From: Candidatus Cloacimonadota bacterium
GTDB lineage: Bacteria > Cloacimonadota > Cloacimonadia > Cloacimonadales > Cloacimonadaceae
Reading direction: 5' to 3'
DNA: 64,000 bases
Assembly (NCBI GenBank): GCA_018433885.1
Contig: JAHDQK010000013.1
Span: forward strand, 62,001-126,000
The notes under the pieces were generated by a model. The model worked only from the letters and a program-made list of their open reading frames with translations. It searched no databases and was not told where the DNA came from. Of the stretch, positions 45,307 to 54,261 are shown piece by piece. The position numbers and the translations under genes were made by a program. The number at the start of each line of letters is the position of its first letter. Position 1 is the first letter of the stretch.

Positions 45307-45837
45307 ATGTTCAAGAAGATTCTGTTTATTGCGATCCTCTTTGGGATCACTCAACTTATGGCATTTGACAAATACTCCACTGCCATGGGCTTACATTTTG
45401 GTACTTCCTCCGGAAATGGCTATAGCATCCGCCATTGGGGAAAGGGGTTCAGTTATCAGGCAACTTTCGCCGCATATACCAGTAACAACGACAAACCTGA
45501 TTTTGACAACTACACAATTTTCCCACGTACATATGGCCGTAGAACAGTATCTTTGGGGCTTAACTACCTGCTTCCATTACTGGAAACGAAAGACTACAAT
45601 TTCTACCTGATGATGGGTGGCTCGTATGCCTTTCGTTATAAGAGGATATTTGAAGATATCAATGATTCCGGAACCTGGAAAGAAGCCGACAAGTGGACTA
45701 TGGGCATAGGACCCGGCTTTGAGTTTGCTTTCTCAGACAGATTCCACGTAAGCGTAGAACTCCCGATGACGGTGAACCATAGGCAAGATCTGTCCATGAC
45801 AATTCCTGCCGCGGGAGTTTATTACTACTTTAAATAA
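45307..45837 (+). CDS. Small outer-membrane beta-barrel-like protein
   Basis: The 176-residue protein has a signal peptide (MFKKILFIAILFGITQLMA) and alternating aromatic/polar strands such as SYQATFAAYTSNN, YNFYLMMGGSYAFRYK and FHVSVELPMTVNH. It ends AAGVYYYFK, a terminal aromatic strand typical of proteins inserted by BamA. No specific family is recognised. It has its own promoter and terminator, so it is probably a single-gene unit with strong expression. The function is unknown. Confidence 0.8.
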   Translation: MFKKILFIAILFGITQLMAFDKYSTAMGLHFGTSSGNGYSIRHWGKGFSYQATFAAYTSNNDKPDFDNYTIFPRTYGRRTVSLGLNYLLPLLETKDYNFYLMMGGSYAFRYKRIFEDINDSGTWKEADKWTMGIGPGFEFAFSDRFHVSVELPMTVNHRQDLSMTIPAAGVYYYFK

Positions 45838-45855
45838 GAGGTTTGATAAAGAAAA

Positions 45856-45881
45856 CCCCGGGGTAATCTCCGGGGCTTTTT
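45856..45881. terminator. Bidirectional terminator between convergent genes
   Basis: CCCCGG (45856-45861) and CCGGGG (45870-45875) with an 8-nt loop, followed by CTTTTT on the plus strand and preceded by AAAA, which gives TTTT on the minus strand. It can serve both the outer-membrane protein gene and yjbQ. Confidence 0.85.
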
Positions 45882-45886
45882 GTTAT

Positions 45887-46303
45887 CTATTCACCGATTA
45901 TCTTGATTAACACGCGCTTTCTACGCATGCCATCGAACTCTCCATAGAAGATCTGTTCCCAAGGACCCAGATCCAGTTTTCCCTCTGTGACAGCAACTAC
46001 CACTTCTCTCCCCATCACTTGCCGTTTCAGATGGGCATCTGCGTTATCCTCATAACCGTTGTGTTTATACTGATTATGAGGTTTTTCCGGGGCAAGATGT
46101 TCCAGCCAGCGTTCAAAATCGCTGTGCAAACCACTTTCATCATCGTTAATAAAAACGCTTGCGGTGATGTGCATAGCGTTTGCGAGCAGAAGACCTTCCT
46201 TGATCCCTGATTCCACCAATACAGCCTGAATGGAAGAAGTAATATTGATATACTCCCTCCGCTTTGTGGTGTTGAACCACAATTCCTTGCGAAAGCTGTT
46301 CAT
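45887..46303 (-). CDS. yjbQ: YjbQ-family (UPF0047) protein
   Basis: The 138-residue protein carries the UPF0047 signature: the N-terminal [16 protein letters not shown], the conserved [19 protein letters not shown] stretch, a central Asn/His segment [18 protein letters not shown] and the closing [14 protein letters not shown] followed by RRKRVLIKI. Some members show weak thiamine-phosphate synthase activity and can be selected as suppressors, but the physiological role is unsettled. It starts 4 bp after the HAD gene and is the last gene of the MscS-HAD-YjbQ group. Confidence 0.9.
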   Translation of the reverse strand: MNSFRKELWFNTTKRREYINITSSIQAVLVESGIKEGLLLANAMHITASVFINDDESGLHSDFERWLEHLAPEKPHNQYKHNGYEDNADAHLKRQVMGREVVVAVTEGKLDLGPWEQIFYGEFDGMRRKRVLIKIIGE

Positions 46304-46307
46304 GTTA

Positions 46308-47009
46308 TCAGATTATTGGCTGGGTTTCCAGAAATGCAGCAAACTCGGTAGGGGAATCAAACACCATATCCGCGCCAGCATCTTCCAGTATCTTCCTTCC
46401 GGAGAAACCCCAAGCCGCGCCAACTGCAAGCATTCCTGCATTTTTCGCTGTTTGGATATCCACCGGCATATCACCGAGAAAAGCAATGTATTCGGGAGAT
46501 ATCTTCAGTTTCTCAGCTAACTCCAATGCGAGTGTGGGATCCGGTTTGGTAGGTCTATCTGTTTGTTCTCCGCTATAGATTCCAAAGGGATTCTTCGTAT
46601 GTCGAATCATCGCTCCACGGAAAAAGTGACGGATCATCTTTTTGGTGAAATAGTGTGCCTTATTAGAGAGAATTGCCAGCTTGATCTTCCTGCCAACGGC
46701 AAGTTGGATCATGTATAAAACACCAGGATAGGTCTTGGTATTCAGATACCATTCGATATCGTAGTAGTCCCAAAACTTTTTGGATAGTGCTTTGATATCC
46801 TTGGCGCTGCGATTCTTTTCTGGAAGAGCTCTGGTTACAAGCTCGGCTTGACCATGTCCTACAAAGCCGCAGAAATCTTCCACGGGATGGGTGGGGTAAC
46901 CAAGATCCGTAAGACCTTTGTTGATTGCACCAGCGATGTCTTTGATCGTATCTAGCAAAGTGCCATCAAGATCGAAGATCACTGCTTTGATTTGAGGGTT
47001 TTTGTTCAT
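46308..47009 (-). CDS. HAD-family phosphatase, phosphoglycolate-phosphatase-like
   Basis: The 233-residue protein has the four HAD motifs: nucleophile DLDGTLLD (Asp13 and Asp15), motif II LAILSNK, Lys in RPTKPDP and acidic motif [13 protein letters not shown] helical cap lies between motifs I and II (about 20-90). It looks like Gph, which removes phosphoglycolate, but related enzymes act on other small phosphates, so the substrate is uncertain. It lies 5 bp downstream of the MscS gene. Confidence 0.88.
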   Translation of the reverse strand: MNKNPQIKAVIFDLDGTLLDTIKDIAGAINKGLTDLGYPTHPVEDFCGFVGHGQAELVTRALPEKNRSAKDIKALSKKFWDYYDIEWYLNTKTYPGVLYMIQLAVGRKIKLAILSNKAHYFTKKMIRHFFRGAMIRHTKNPFGIYSGEQTDRPTKPDPTLALELAEKLKISPEYIAFLGDMPVDIQTAKNAGMLAVGAAWGFSGRKILEDAGADMVFDSPTEFAAFLETQPII

Positions 47010-47014
47010 CTTTT

Positions 47015-47866
47015 CTAAGCTTCCTTGATTATTGTGCTAACCTTTATCGGTTTTGATGCCTCGCCCGCGTAAACTGATATATGGGGGAGGGCGATCTCAA
47101 TTCCTTCACTGTCCAAACGCTCTTTTACTGCCAACATGAGCTCTGTTTTCATGTTCACTACGTTTGAAGTAGCAGTCCATACTCCAATATTAATATCCAC
47201 GCTGGAAGCTCCAAAGTCTTTTAGTTGTAACAGGGGCGCCGGTTCTTTTAGTGCGTCCGGCATATTTTCTACGACGTCTTTTATTATTTCCAGCACATTG
47301 TGCATGTTTTCTTTATATGCGATTCCGATTACAAACTGAGCACGCCGAATATCGAATCTGGTGTAGTTTGTTACATCGTTTTTGATCATTGTTTCATTGG
47401 GAATTCTTACATAGAGACCGTCAAAAGTCCTCAGCTTTATAGAAAGCAAATCGATGGAATCAATCGTGCCCAGCTTACCACCCACCTCCACAACATCACC
47501 GATCACAAACGGTTTTTCAGAAATCAGGAAAATTCCGCTAATTATATTGGAAACAGAAGTCTGAGAGGCAAAACCTATCGCTACCCCAAAGATACCTGCA
47601 GCACCTAAAAGAGCTGATATTTTAAAACCAAACTCATTGAGAACCATGACCACGATAAGCAAGTAAAGAACATACTTCACAAAACGTCCAATCAATACTT
47701 CCGCTTGTAGAGATAGTTTGTCCTTCATCAATCGATCTATTAACTTCATGATCAGTTTAACGATAGGTATCCCAATCACGAGTATCAATAGTACGCGTAC
47801 AGCCAAGCTGATGCGCTCTGGCGTTATGAAATCTGTTACAAGATTCATAGTTACAAGTCTAAACAT
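47015..47866 (-). CDS. Small-conductance mechanosensitive channel (MscS family)
   Basis: The 283-residue protein has three N-terminal membrane helices. The pore helix contains the Gly/Ala pattern ALLGAAGIFGVAIGFASQTSVSN, then the family's beta domain (PFVIGDVVEVGG, GTIDSIDLLSIKLRTFDG, IPNETMI) and a C-terminal alpha/beta domain. Such channels open under membrane tension to release solutes after osmotic downshock. The ATG at 47866 has GAGGT 9 nt before it; an ATG at 47848 is an alternative. It leads a three-gene group. Confidence 0.93.
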   Translation of the reverse strand: MFRLVTMNLVTDFITPERISLAVRVLLILVIGIPIVKLIMKLIDRLMKDKLSLQAEVLIGRFVKYVLYLLIVVMVLNEFGFKISALLGAAGIFGVAIGFASQTSVSNIISGIFLISEKPFVIGDVVEVGGKLGTIDSIDLLSIKLRTFDGLYVRIPNETMIKNDVTNYTRFDIRRAQFVIGIAYKENMHNVLEIIKDVVENMPDALKEPAPLLQLKDFGASSVDINIGVWTATSNVVNMKTELMLAVKERLDSEGIEIALPHISVYAGEASKPIKVSTIIKEA

Positions 47867-48339
47867 ACATTCTTACCTCAGTACTTTTTAACACCATAGG
47901 TGCATGTTACAAATTTATCGCCAATTTGTCCACAAATTTTTAGTCTTTGGTTCGATTATTGACACTAAAGAGTGTTCATATTTTTCCACTAATCCCTTAG
48001 GAATATTGATATCAAGCGATAAACACACTTTAGGCGACCAGTTAGTCATCAAAATATATTGAGAATTTCATAAATGAAATTTCAAATCAAGACACCATTT
48101 TGTGTGGCATCCAACGTGCTTTCCTGAATCCACTATACTAAAAGACTAAGTGATAAACCGTGGATTGCAAACATCTATTTTCGTCATTGGGAACAATGAA
48201 GCAAAGCATGCTATCTATAACGTAATTAGAACTCTGTATGATAAGATTGAATGCCACCCAGTGTTCTAAATGACTTCACATACCTTGTGGTTTCTTTTTT
48301 GAAACATTCTCTCATATCTAATGCTCAAACCAATGCACA
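47867..48339. other. AT-rich intergenic stretch without a recognisable gene
   Basis: The stretch lies upstream of the MscS gene. It holds two small palindromes: ACAAATT-7 nt-AATTTGT near 47909-47929, in the MscS promoter zone, and a perfect AATTTCAT-AA-ATGAAATT at 48064-48081. No ORF with protein-like features, tRNA or known ncRNA fold was seen. The rest of the 650-bp gap holds palindrome copy 4 and the lemA terminator. Confidence 0.5.
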
Positions 48340-48440
48340 CCCATTGTTGCAAGCAATCCGCAAGCGGTCTCCAAGCTGTCTCGATGCAGTCGAGACTGCA
48401 TGAACAGAGCTCGGCAATAGGTTGGAGCGATGGGGATGAA
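48340..48440. repeat. Dispersed intergenic palindrome, copy 4
   Basis: The left end CCCATTGTTGC and the right end GCGATGGGGATGAA resemble the other copies. The centre is a perfect 8-bp palindromic pair ATGCAGTC-GA-GACTGCAT (48384-48401). The element is about 100 bp, in the gap between MscS and lemA. Confidence 0.65.
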
Positions 48441-48461
48441 TCATGAGGAAAAAATATGGGG

Positions 48462-48498
48462 AAAAAAAGTCCGGCAACTCATTCGAGCGTGCCGGACT
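48462..48498 (-). terminator. Rho-independent terminator of the lemA/PAP2 unit
   Basis: AGTCCGGCA (48468-48476) and TGCCGGACT (48490-48498) form a 9-bp stem; on the minus strand it runs into seven Ts. It lies 21 bp after the lemA stop. Confidence 0.88.
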
Positions 48499-48518
48499 GT
48501 AAGGTAGATATTATCTAT

Positions 48519-49118
48519 TTATTCAAATTGCACTTGGGGCGCACGCTGTGCTTCTGCGTCAGCAGAGAAGAATTGGAAAGCACGGGCGTTGATCATACCC
48601 GCGATAATATTGTTGGGAAATACTACGATCATCTGATTATAGAGTTTTGCGGCATCGTTGTAGCGCATTCTTTCGGTGCGGATCCGGTTTTCAACACCTT
48701 CGAGCTGAGCTTGAAGCTGCAAGAAGTTCTGGTTTGCTTTCAGCTCAGGATATCGTTCTACTACCACCATTAGACGGCTGAGAGCACTGGATAACCCTGC
48801 TTGATTTGCCTGAAACTGTTGGAAGGCATTAGGATCGCTCAAGGCCTCGGGAGGTAAGTTTATCTGACCCCCCATTTGGGCTCTTGCTTCAGTAACTTGG
48901 GTAAGGGTTTCCCTTTCAAAATTTGCTGCTCCTTGAACTGTAGCCACAAGATTGGGAACCAGATCATAGCGGGATTGATATACGTTTTCCACCTGTGCCC
49001 AGGCAGTCTCCACTGTTACTTTCTCTTTTTGAATAGTATTGTATCTTCCGATAAACCAGCTGGCAATAAAGACAATTATCAGAAGGATCACGAGCAGAAC
49101 GATAAGTCCTTTCTTCAT
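48519..49118 (-). CDS. LemA family protein
   Basis: LemA proteins have one N-terminal membrane helix (about 4-24) and a long helical bundle. The conserved stretch is YNTIQKEKVTVETAWAQVENVYQSRYDLVPNLV, here about residues 26-58, followed by the family's RYPELKANQNFLQLQAQLEG and a YNDAAKLYNQMI. The 199-residue length is typical. The function is unknown; membrane stress or surface roles have been proposed for some members. GGGAG precedes the ATG, and the PAP2 gene is 4 bp upstream. Confidence 0.94.
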   Translation of the reverse strand: MKKGLIVLLVILLIIVFIASWFIGRYNTIQKEKVTVETAWAQVENVYQSRYDLVPNLVATVQGAANFERETLTQVTEARAQMGGQINLPPEALSDPNAFQQFQANQAGLSSALSRLMVVVERYPELKANQNFLQLQAQLEGVENRIRTERMRYNDAAKLYNQMIVVFPNNIIAGMINARAFQFFSADAEAQRAPQVQFE

Positions 49119-49122
49119 AATC

Positions 49123-50409
49123 TCATTTTCTCCCTTGATCTATATTTTGGTTCAAACTATCGGGATGCCCCAAACTGTCCAGCAGAAAATTGTTTTGTAA
49201 TTCATAAATCACATTATCAGCACGTATCTGATAGGAAGCTGAATCACTAAATGGTTCATCTTTTCCAGCAATACCCAAGTTGTTTGTTGCAATATTTATA
49301 GCAGAAACGCGCACTTCACCTTCAGATACCTTCAGGCGCATCCCGGTTGTGTTCAAAGTGTCGATTATCACATTGAACTCTGCATTAAGCTCCGAATAAA
49401 AACCTCTTACATCCTGGGTAATTGTCAGTGTATCATCGTTTTCGCTTACAATCAGAAGAGCCTGGGATCCGGGGAAGCCAAATCCATTCACAGAATATTG
49501 CACGAGGCTGGTATCCGCAAAAGCAAGGTTTACTCTGGCATTATCAAGTTCTATATTCAAGAAGCTGGGTGCGGATGAATCAGATATGGGACTTTGCTTT
49601 CTGTTATAAGGTGTGGCGATCAGTACCGTGATAACGATCATTATCCCAATAATCCAGAACAATAGTTTATGCCAAAGCCGTAGCCTGAAACAGCTTTTAT
49701 TGGATAAGTACAATGGTTCTTTGTCGAGTTTCATCGCCCTCCACAACAACACTGATGAGAGGTAGACGATTCCACCGGAGAATATCACATCACTCACAAA
49801 GTGCCCTCCCTGTACGACTCTCACCCAGCCGATCAATAATCCGTAGAGTAAACCGAATACCCACAAAGCTCTTCCCCACTTTCTCCGTTTCAACATCAGA
49901 ACAAAAGCGGGAGCGAAGAAATAGAAACCCATCGTTGCGTGCCCACAAGGAAAGGACTTTCCACCGGATGCAGGATCTATTCTAAGTGGAGCTTCGTATT
50001 GATGTCTTCCTCCAAACTCGACGATATCGCGGGGTCGGGGACGCCCCCAGTTGTCCTTAAGTAAGCTGTTGACGATCAAGCCAGGACCTACGATCATAGC
50101 CAAGACCAAATATAGAGAAAGCCGCCGGTAAGTACGATATCTGCTGTTATCGCGGATAGAGTGCACAAACACTATCAAAGCGCCAATTGTCACTAACAGG
50201 GTGGGGATGTTTCCATAATGGTAGATGTTTCTCACTAGGACATTGTTGTCCAGAACCCAAGATCCTCGATAGTAGTATCGCTGAACAGCCATATCCCAGG
50301 GGAGTAAATTGAAGAGCAGAGCTGTGATTAGAAGTAAGAGGAGTGGGAAGAGAATATGGAGAGATAAGAATAGACGCCCCCGCAGGGGCGTCATGTTATC
50401 TGATGTCAT
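49123..50409 (-). CDS. PAP2-family membrane phosphatase with an extra C-terminal domain
   Basis: The 428-residue protein has an N-terminal PAP2 (acid phosphatase) domain of about 235 residues with several membrane helices. Its motifs are KDNWGRPRP, FPCGHATMGF (Cys where most members have Ser) and RVVQGGHFVSDV. After another membrane helix (LLFWIIGIMIVITVLI) comes a 150-residue beta-rich domain, probably outside the membrane, of no family I recognise (NIELDNARVNLAFADT, LTITQDVRGFYSEL). PAP2 enzymes dephosphorylate lipids such as undecaprenyl or phosphatidylglycerol phosphate. It begins one base inside the rpsA stop. A hairpin at 50373-50392 covers codons 6-13. Confidence 0.85.
   Translation of the reverse strand: MTSDNMTPLRGRLFLSLHILFPLLLLLITALLFNLLPWDMAVQRYYYRGSWVLDNNVLVRNIYHYGNIPTLLVTIGALIVFVHSIRDNSRYRTYRRLSLYLVLAMIVGPGLIVNSLLKDNWGRPRPRDIVEFGGRHQYEAPLRIDPASGGKSFPCGHATMGFYFFAPAFVLMLKRRKWGRALWVFGLLYGLLIGWVRVVQGGHFVSDVIFSGGIVYLSSVLLWRAMKLDKEPLYLSNKSCFRLRLWHKLLFWIIGIMIVITVLIATPYNRKQSPISDSSAPSFLNIELDNARVNLAFADTSLVQYSVNGFGFPGSQALLIVSENDDTLTITQDVRGFYSELNAEFNVIIDTLNTTGMRLKVSEGEVRVSAINIATNNLGIAGKDEPFSDSASYQIRADNVIYELQNNFLLDSLGHPDSLNQNIDQGRK
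50373..50392 (-). terminator. GC-rich hairpin inside the start of the PAP2 gene
   Basis: Perfect 8-bp stem GACGCCCC (50373-50380) and GGGGCGTC (50385-50392), loop 4 nt, just after the rpsA stop. On the minus strand TATTCTTATC follows. It may be the partial terminator that separates rpsA expression from the downstream PAP2 gene. Confidence 0.5.
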
Positions 50410-52634
50410 TATTCGTGGGTTTTGGATTCTTCTTCTGGTTCAACTGGGGCAGGCTCTTCGGGAGTTTCTACTACCTGCTCAATAGGTTCCATGGTTTCGA
50501 TGGTCTCGGTTGCTGCATCTTCTTCCACAGTGGGTTCTACGGTTTGTTCAACCTCTGTGGGAGTCTCAGTTTCTACCACGGATTCAGAAGTCACTTCTTC
50601 CGGAGTTTCAACGGAAGTATCAATCTCAGTGGGGGCATTCTCTGCGTCCTCGATACTAGCTTCAGCGCTTACGATCGCTTCTTGACCTTCGAGTTCCGCA
50701 TGTTTTTCTTTTTGCTGTTTTTCAGATTTCTTCTTCTGCATTCTGGCGATGCGGTCGCGCATATATTGCTCGTGGATCGCGATATATTCTTCCTGCAGTT
50801 TGGGATCTCTAGAGAAGAAGAATGCTTTAACGGAAAGGATAAGCCTGCGATTCTCCATATCCAGTTCAATAACCTTCAATGGCAGTTCTTCTCCCACATG
50901 GAAAGCGTCTTCGCTATGTTCCAGTTTGGGTAAGGCGAGGTGGGAGATCGGGATGAATCCTTCCACTACATCTTCGTTCATTGGGATATCCACTAAAACG
51001 CCCTTGGGGATCAGTTTGGAGATCTTACCGATTACTTCGGTGTTTACCGGCAGAGTCTGGTTCAGGTTTTCCCAAGGATCTGGAGCCAGTTGTTTCACTC
51101 CGAGAGCAATACGATGTTGAGCTTTATCGATGGAAAGTATGATACTTTCCACTTCTTGCCCTTTCCGGAATACTTCGCGAGGATGATAGATGCGTTTGGT
51201 CCAGCTGATATCGGAAATATGCACCAAGCCATCGATACCTTCTTCGATTTCCACGAAGGCTCCAAAAGCGGTAAGGCTTTTCACTTTACGTTTCAGAACT
51301 GTGCCAATGGGATAGCGATCTTCGATGGTCAGCCAAGGGTTGGGATCCATCTGTTTCATTCCCAAGGAAATGCGCTTGTTTTCTTTATCCAGTTCCAAGA
51401 CTATGGCGTTGATTGTATCACCATTTTTCAGGATTTTACGGGCATCGGTGATCTTCTTGGTCCAGCTCATTTCACTAATATGCACCAAACCCTCTACGCC
51501 AGGTTCGATTTCCACAAAAGCACCAAAGCTTTTTACGCTGACCACTTTACCTGTGATTCGGGTTCCTTCGGGATACTTTATCTCGATGTTTTCCCATGGA
51601 TGAGGGACCAATTGCTTGAGTCCCAAAGAGATTTTATTTGATTCAGGATCAAAATTGATCACTTTGACTTTCACTTTGTCGCCAATGGCAAGCATTTCGG
51701 AGGGATGATTCAGCTTGCCCCAGCTCATATCGGTGAGATGAAGAAGGCCGTCGATGCCACCCAGATCGATGAATGCGCCATATTGAGTGATGTTTTTCAC
51801 TTCACCTTCAAGCTCGCTATCGATTTGGATTTTGCTCAGCAGCTCTTCACGTTTGAGAGCATATTCTTCTTCCATTACAGCGCGGCGGGATAGGATGATG
51901 TTGCTATGTTCTTCATCCAGATTCACCACTTTGAACTGCATTTCCTTGCCGATGAACTGGTCTAGATTGGGGATTGGTTTCAGCGACATCTGGCTGCCGG
52001 GGAGGAAGCCTTCGATTCCGAAGACATCAACTATCATGCCACCTTTGACTCTACGGCGAATAACTCCGGTGATGGGGTTGCCATCTTCAAAGGCTTTTTT
52101 GATGCGTTCGATATTTTCCTGATAGTCCGCTTTCTTTTTAGAAAGTTGCAGACGACCATCGCCGCTCTCGATTTTGTTGATATACACTCTGATAGTGCTG
52201 TAGCGTTCCGGAGGACCACTGTAAGCAAATTCCGAGATCGGGATCACACCTTCGCTCTTGAAGCCGATATCCACTCTTACTTCTTTGTCCGAGATATCTA
52301 CGATGGTGCCATCGATTATCTCTCCCACTTTGAAGTTAGAAAAGGATTCTTCGTACATGCTGAGCATGTCTTCATGTTCCAATTCTTCGGGACTCATTTC
52401 AGCTTTGGGTTCTTCAGGGGTTTCGGGATTGCTTTCTTTTTCCTCAACCATTAGTTGGGTAGCTTCTGCCACAGGCTCTTCAGCAATGTGTTCTTCTGTT
52501 TCAGGGCTTGTTTCTTCTACTTTCGGCTCTTCTTTTTCTTCGAGCACTGTTTCTACTTCCGTTGATTTCGACACTGTGTCTTCACCTTCAATTTTCACTT
52601 CAGGCTCGACCGGGTTTTGATCATGATTTAACAT
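50409..52634 (-). CDS. rpsA: Ribosomal protein S1 with acidic N- and C-terminal extensions
   Basis: S1 binds mRNA leaders on the 30S subunit. The 741-residue protein holds six S1 domains (about residues 100-570), visible by repeats such as KVGEIIDGTIVDI, ITQYGAFIDLGGIDGLLHLTDMSW, SFGAFVEIEPGVEGLVHISEMSW and PKGVLVDIP. Flanking tails are very unusual: the first about 95 and the last about 110 residues are Glu/Thr/Val/Pro-rich, low-complexity and highly acidic. The gene order cmk-ispH-rpsA matches many Clostridia, where IspH and S1 may even be fused. It overlaps ispH by 7 bp. The tails could bind other proteins or modulate RNA binding. Confidence 0.95.
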   Translation of the reverse strand: MLNHDQNPVEPEVKIEGEDTVSKSTEVETVLEEKEEPKVEETSPETEEHIAEEPVAEATQLMVEEKESNPETPEEPKAEMSPEELEHEDMLSMYEESFSNFKVGEIIDGTIVDISDKEVRVDIGFKSEGVIPISEFAYSGPPERYSTIRVYINKIESGDGRLQLSKKKADYQENIERIKKAFEDGNPITGVIRRRVKGGMIVDVFGIEGFLPGSQMSLKPIPNLDQFIGKEMQFKVVNLDEEHSNIILSRRAVMEEEYALKREELLSKIQIDSELEGEVKNITQYGAFIDLGGIDGLLHLTDMSWGKLNHPSEMLAIGDKVKVKVINFDPESNKISLGLKQLVPHPWENIEIKYPEGTRITGKVVSVKSFGAFVEIEPGVEGLVHISEMSWTKKITDARKILKNGDTINAIVLELDKENKRISLGMKQMDPNPWLTIEDRYPIGTVLKRKVKSLTAFGAFVEIEEGIDGLVHISDISWTKRIYHPREVFRKGQEVESIILSIDKAQHRIALGVKQLAPDPWENLNQTLPVNTEVIGKISKLIPKGVLVDIPMNEDVVEGFIPISHLALPKLEHSEDAFHVGEELPLKVIELDMENRRLILSVKAFFFSRDPKLQEEYIAIHEQYMRDRIARMQKKKSEKQQKEKHAELEGQEAIVSAEASIEDAENAPTEIDTSVETPEEVTSESVVETETPTEVEQTVEPTVEEDAATETIETMEPIEQVVETPEEPAPVEPEEESKTHE

Positions 52635-53515
52635 GATTCCTCCTTAAACAAGGGGATACTCTGAATACTCGTTGCCAAGTCTTCTTCCCCATTTATTTTT
52701 AATATTTTATTGTAAACATCTACGATGCGGTTCTCTGGAGTGCTGGCACCTGCGGCTAAACCGATTCTCATTTTACCAGACAGCACAGATGGTTCCAGCT
52801 CTTCTTCCGTTTCAATATGTACAGTTGGACAGTATTCAGAGCACAATTTACTCAGCATTTTGGTGTTTGAGCTTTGTTTGCCGCCGATTACGATTATCAA
52901 ATCGCTGTTCATAGCCAGACACTGGCTGGAGTGTTGCCTTTGGGAGGTTGCCAAACAAATGGTATTATAAACTTTCAGTTCCATAACCTTGGGTATCAGC
53001 TGTTGCACCAGCTTGTTCAAATGTCCAAGCTTCTGGGTTGTCTGTGAGATCACGCACAGACGTTTGCTGCTGATGTTAGGTACATCTTCATCTGGAGCTA
53101 CTACTAGGGTTTCTTGATTTCCGTAGCTACGCATACCTATTACTTCCGGGTGCTCGGCGTCTCCGAGGATCAATACCGGATAACCATCTATATTCGCTTG
53201 ACGAATCAATTCGTGAGTCTTGCTCACATACGGACAAGTGGCATCGATTACTATATTGCCTTGCTCCAAGAGTTTCTCATGTTGCTGTTTGGTGATCCCA
53301 TGCGAGCGGATTATCACCGTGCTATCGTGCAAACTTTCTGCCGAAGATGCTACGCGAACTCCACGAGATTCCATCTCTTGAACATACTGCGGATTGTGAA
53401 TGAGTTCTCCCAAGCTATATACAGGCTGACCCTCTTGCACGGCTTCCACAGCCAACTGGATTGCTCTGCGAACTCCAAAGCAAAAACCAGAATGTTTAGC
53501 CAAGCGGATTATCAT
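52628..53515 (-). CDS. ispH: 4-hydroxy-3-methylbut-2-enyl diphosphate reductase
   Basis: IspH makes isopentenyl and dimethylallyl diphosphate in the last step of the MEP pathway, using a [4Fe-4S] cluster. The three cluster cysteines are C12 in GFCFGVRRA, C94 in DATCPYV and C187 in NTICLAT. The active-site HGI triad and SSNT segment (GGKQSSNTKML) are present. The length of 295 residues is normal. It starts within the cmk stop (4-bp overlap) and overlaps rpsA by 7 bp. Confidence 0.95.
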   Translation of the reverse strand: MIIRLAKHSGFCFGVRRAIQLAVEAVQEGQPVYSLGELIHNPQYVQEMESRGVRVASSAESLHDSTVIIRSHGITKQQHEKLLEQGNIVIDATCPYVSKTHELIRQANIDGYPVLILGDAEHPEVIGMRSYGNQETLVVAPDEDVPNISSKRLCVISQTTQKLGHLNKLVQQLIPKVMELKVYNTICLATSQRQHSSQCLAMNSDLIIVIGGKQSSNTKMLSKLCSEYCPTVHIETEEELEPSVLSGKMRIGLAAGASTPENRIVDVYNKILKINGEEDLATSIQSIPLFKEESC

Positions 53516-54189
53516 ATACTTGCTATCCTCGTCTGATAATAAGAGTGTAGCAATTCCACCTGTTCTTCGATACCAAGCGGTCCGGAATCAATACAAATGG
53601 CATCCTTAGCAGGGATCAGAGGTGCCAAAGCACGAGATGAATCCGCTTTATCCCGCTCTTCCAGTTCGCTTAGAACCGTATCATAATCCGGATTTGATCC
53701 CTTTTCGATTAGCTCCAGATAACGTCTTCGGGCTCTTGTTTCCACCGGGGCTATCATGAAGAATTTCAGTTCGGCATTAGGAAAAACCACTGTTCCGATA
53801 TCTCTGCCGTCTAGAATCACCCCACCTTTCTCCCCTAAACGGCGTTGGAGTTCCACCATCTTTTCCCTAACGATAGCTTTGGCGGAGATTGCCGAAGCCA
53901 GTCGGGAGATATCCGGTTCACGAATCTCCCTGGAAACATCTTCACCGTTCAAATAGGTTCTGTTACCCTCTTCATGGTACTCGATATCCAGCCGAATTGT
54001 GTTCATTAGCTGGGATAGTGCATCATCATCGTTAATATCAAGCCCACACCGTTTTGCGGCAAGTGCACAGGTACGATACATGGCTCCAGTATCAATATAC
54101 ACATAACCGAGTCTTGCGGCTAAAAGCTTTGCGGCGGTACTCTTGCCGGAAGCGGCAGGTCCGTCGATTGCGATGATAATTCTTCTCAT
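53512..54189 (-). CDS. cmk: Cytidylate kinase
   Basis: Cmk phosphorylates CMP and dCMP with ATP. The 225-residue protein has the P-loop GPAASGKST (residues 10-18), DTGAMYRTCALAA, the NMP-binding SGDVSREIR-like NGEDVSREIREPDIS, the conserved LDGRDIGTVVFPNAE and the lid region TRARRRYLEL. It is the first gene of the cmk-ispH-rpsA operon. Confidence 0.95.
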   Translation of the reverse strand: MRRIIIAIDGPAASGKSTAAKLLAARLGYVYIDTGAMYRTCALAAKRCGLDINDDDALSQLMNTIRLDIEYHEEGNRTYLNGEDVSREIREPDISRLASAISAKAIVREKMVELQRRLGEKGGVILDGRDIGTVVFPNAELKFFMIAPVETRARRRYLELIEKGSNPDYDTVLSELEERDKADSSRALAPLIPAKDAICIDSGPLGIEEQVELLHSYYQTRIASI

Positions 54190-54261
54190 ATCCTATACTA
54201 ATCTCCAAATTACACCTTTTTTTCAGCTTGGATACGAGTCAACTCTTTTTTTTGATTTATA

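Noticed and set aside
47900-48000. DnaA-box-like TTGTCCACA and an AT-rich origin
   Set aside because: Only one weak box; no cluster and no replication genes beside it.
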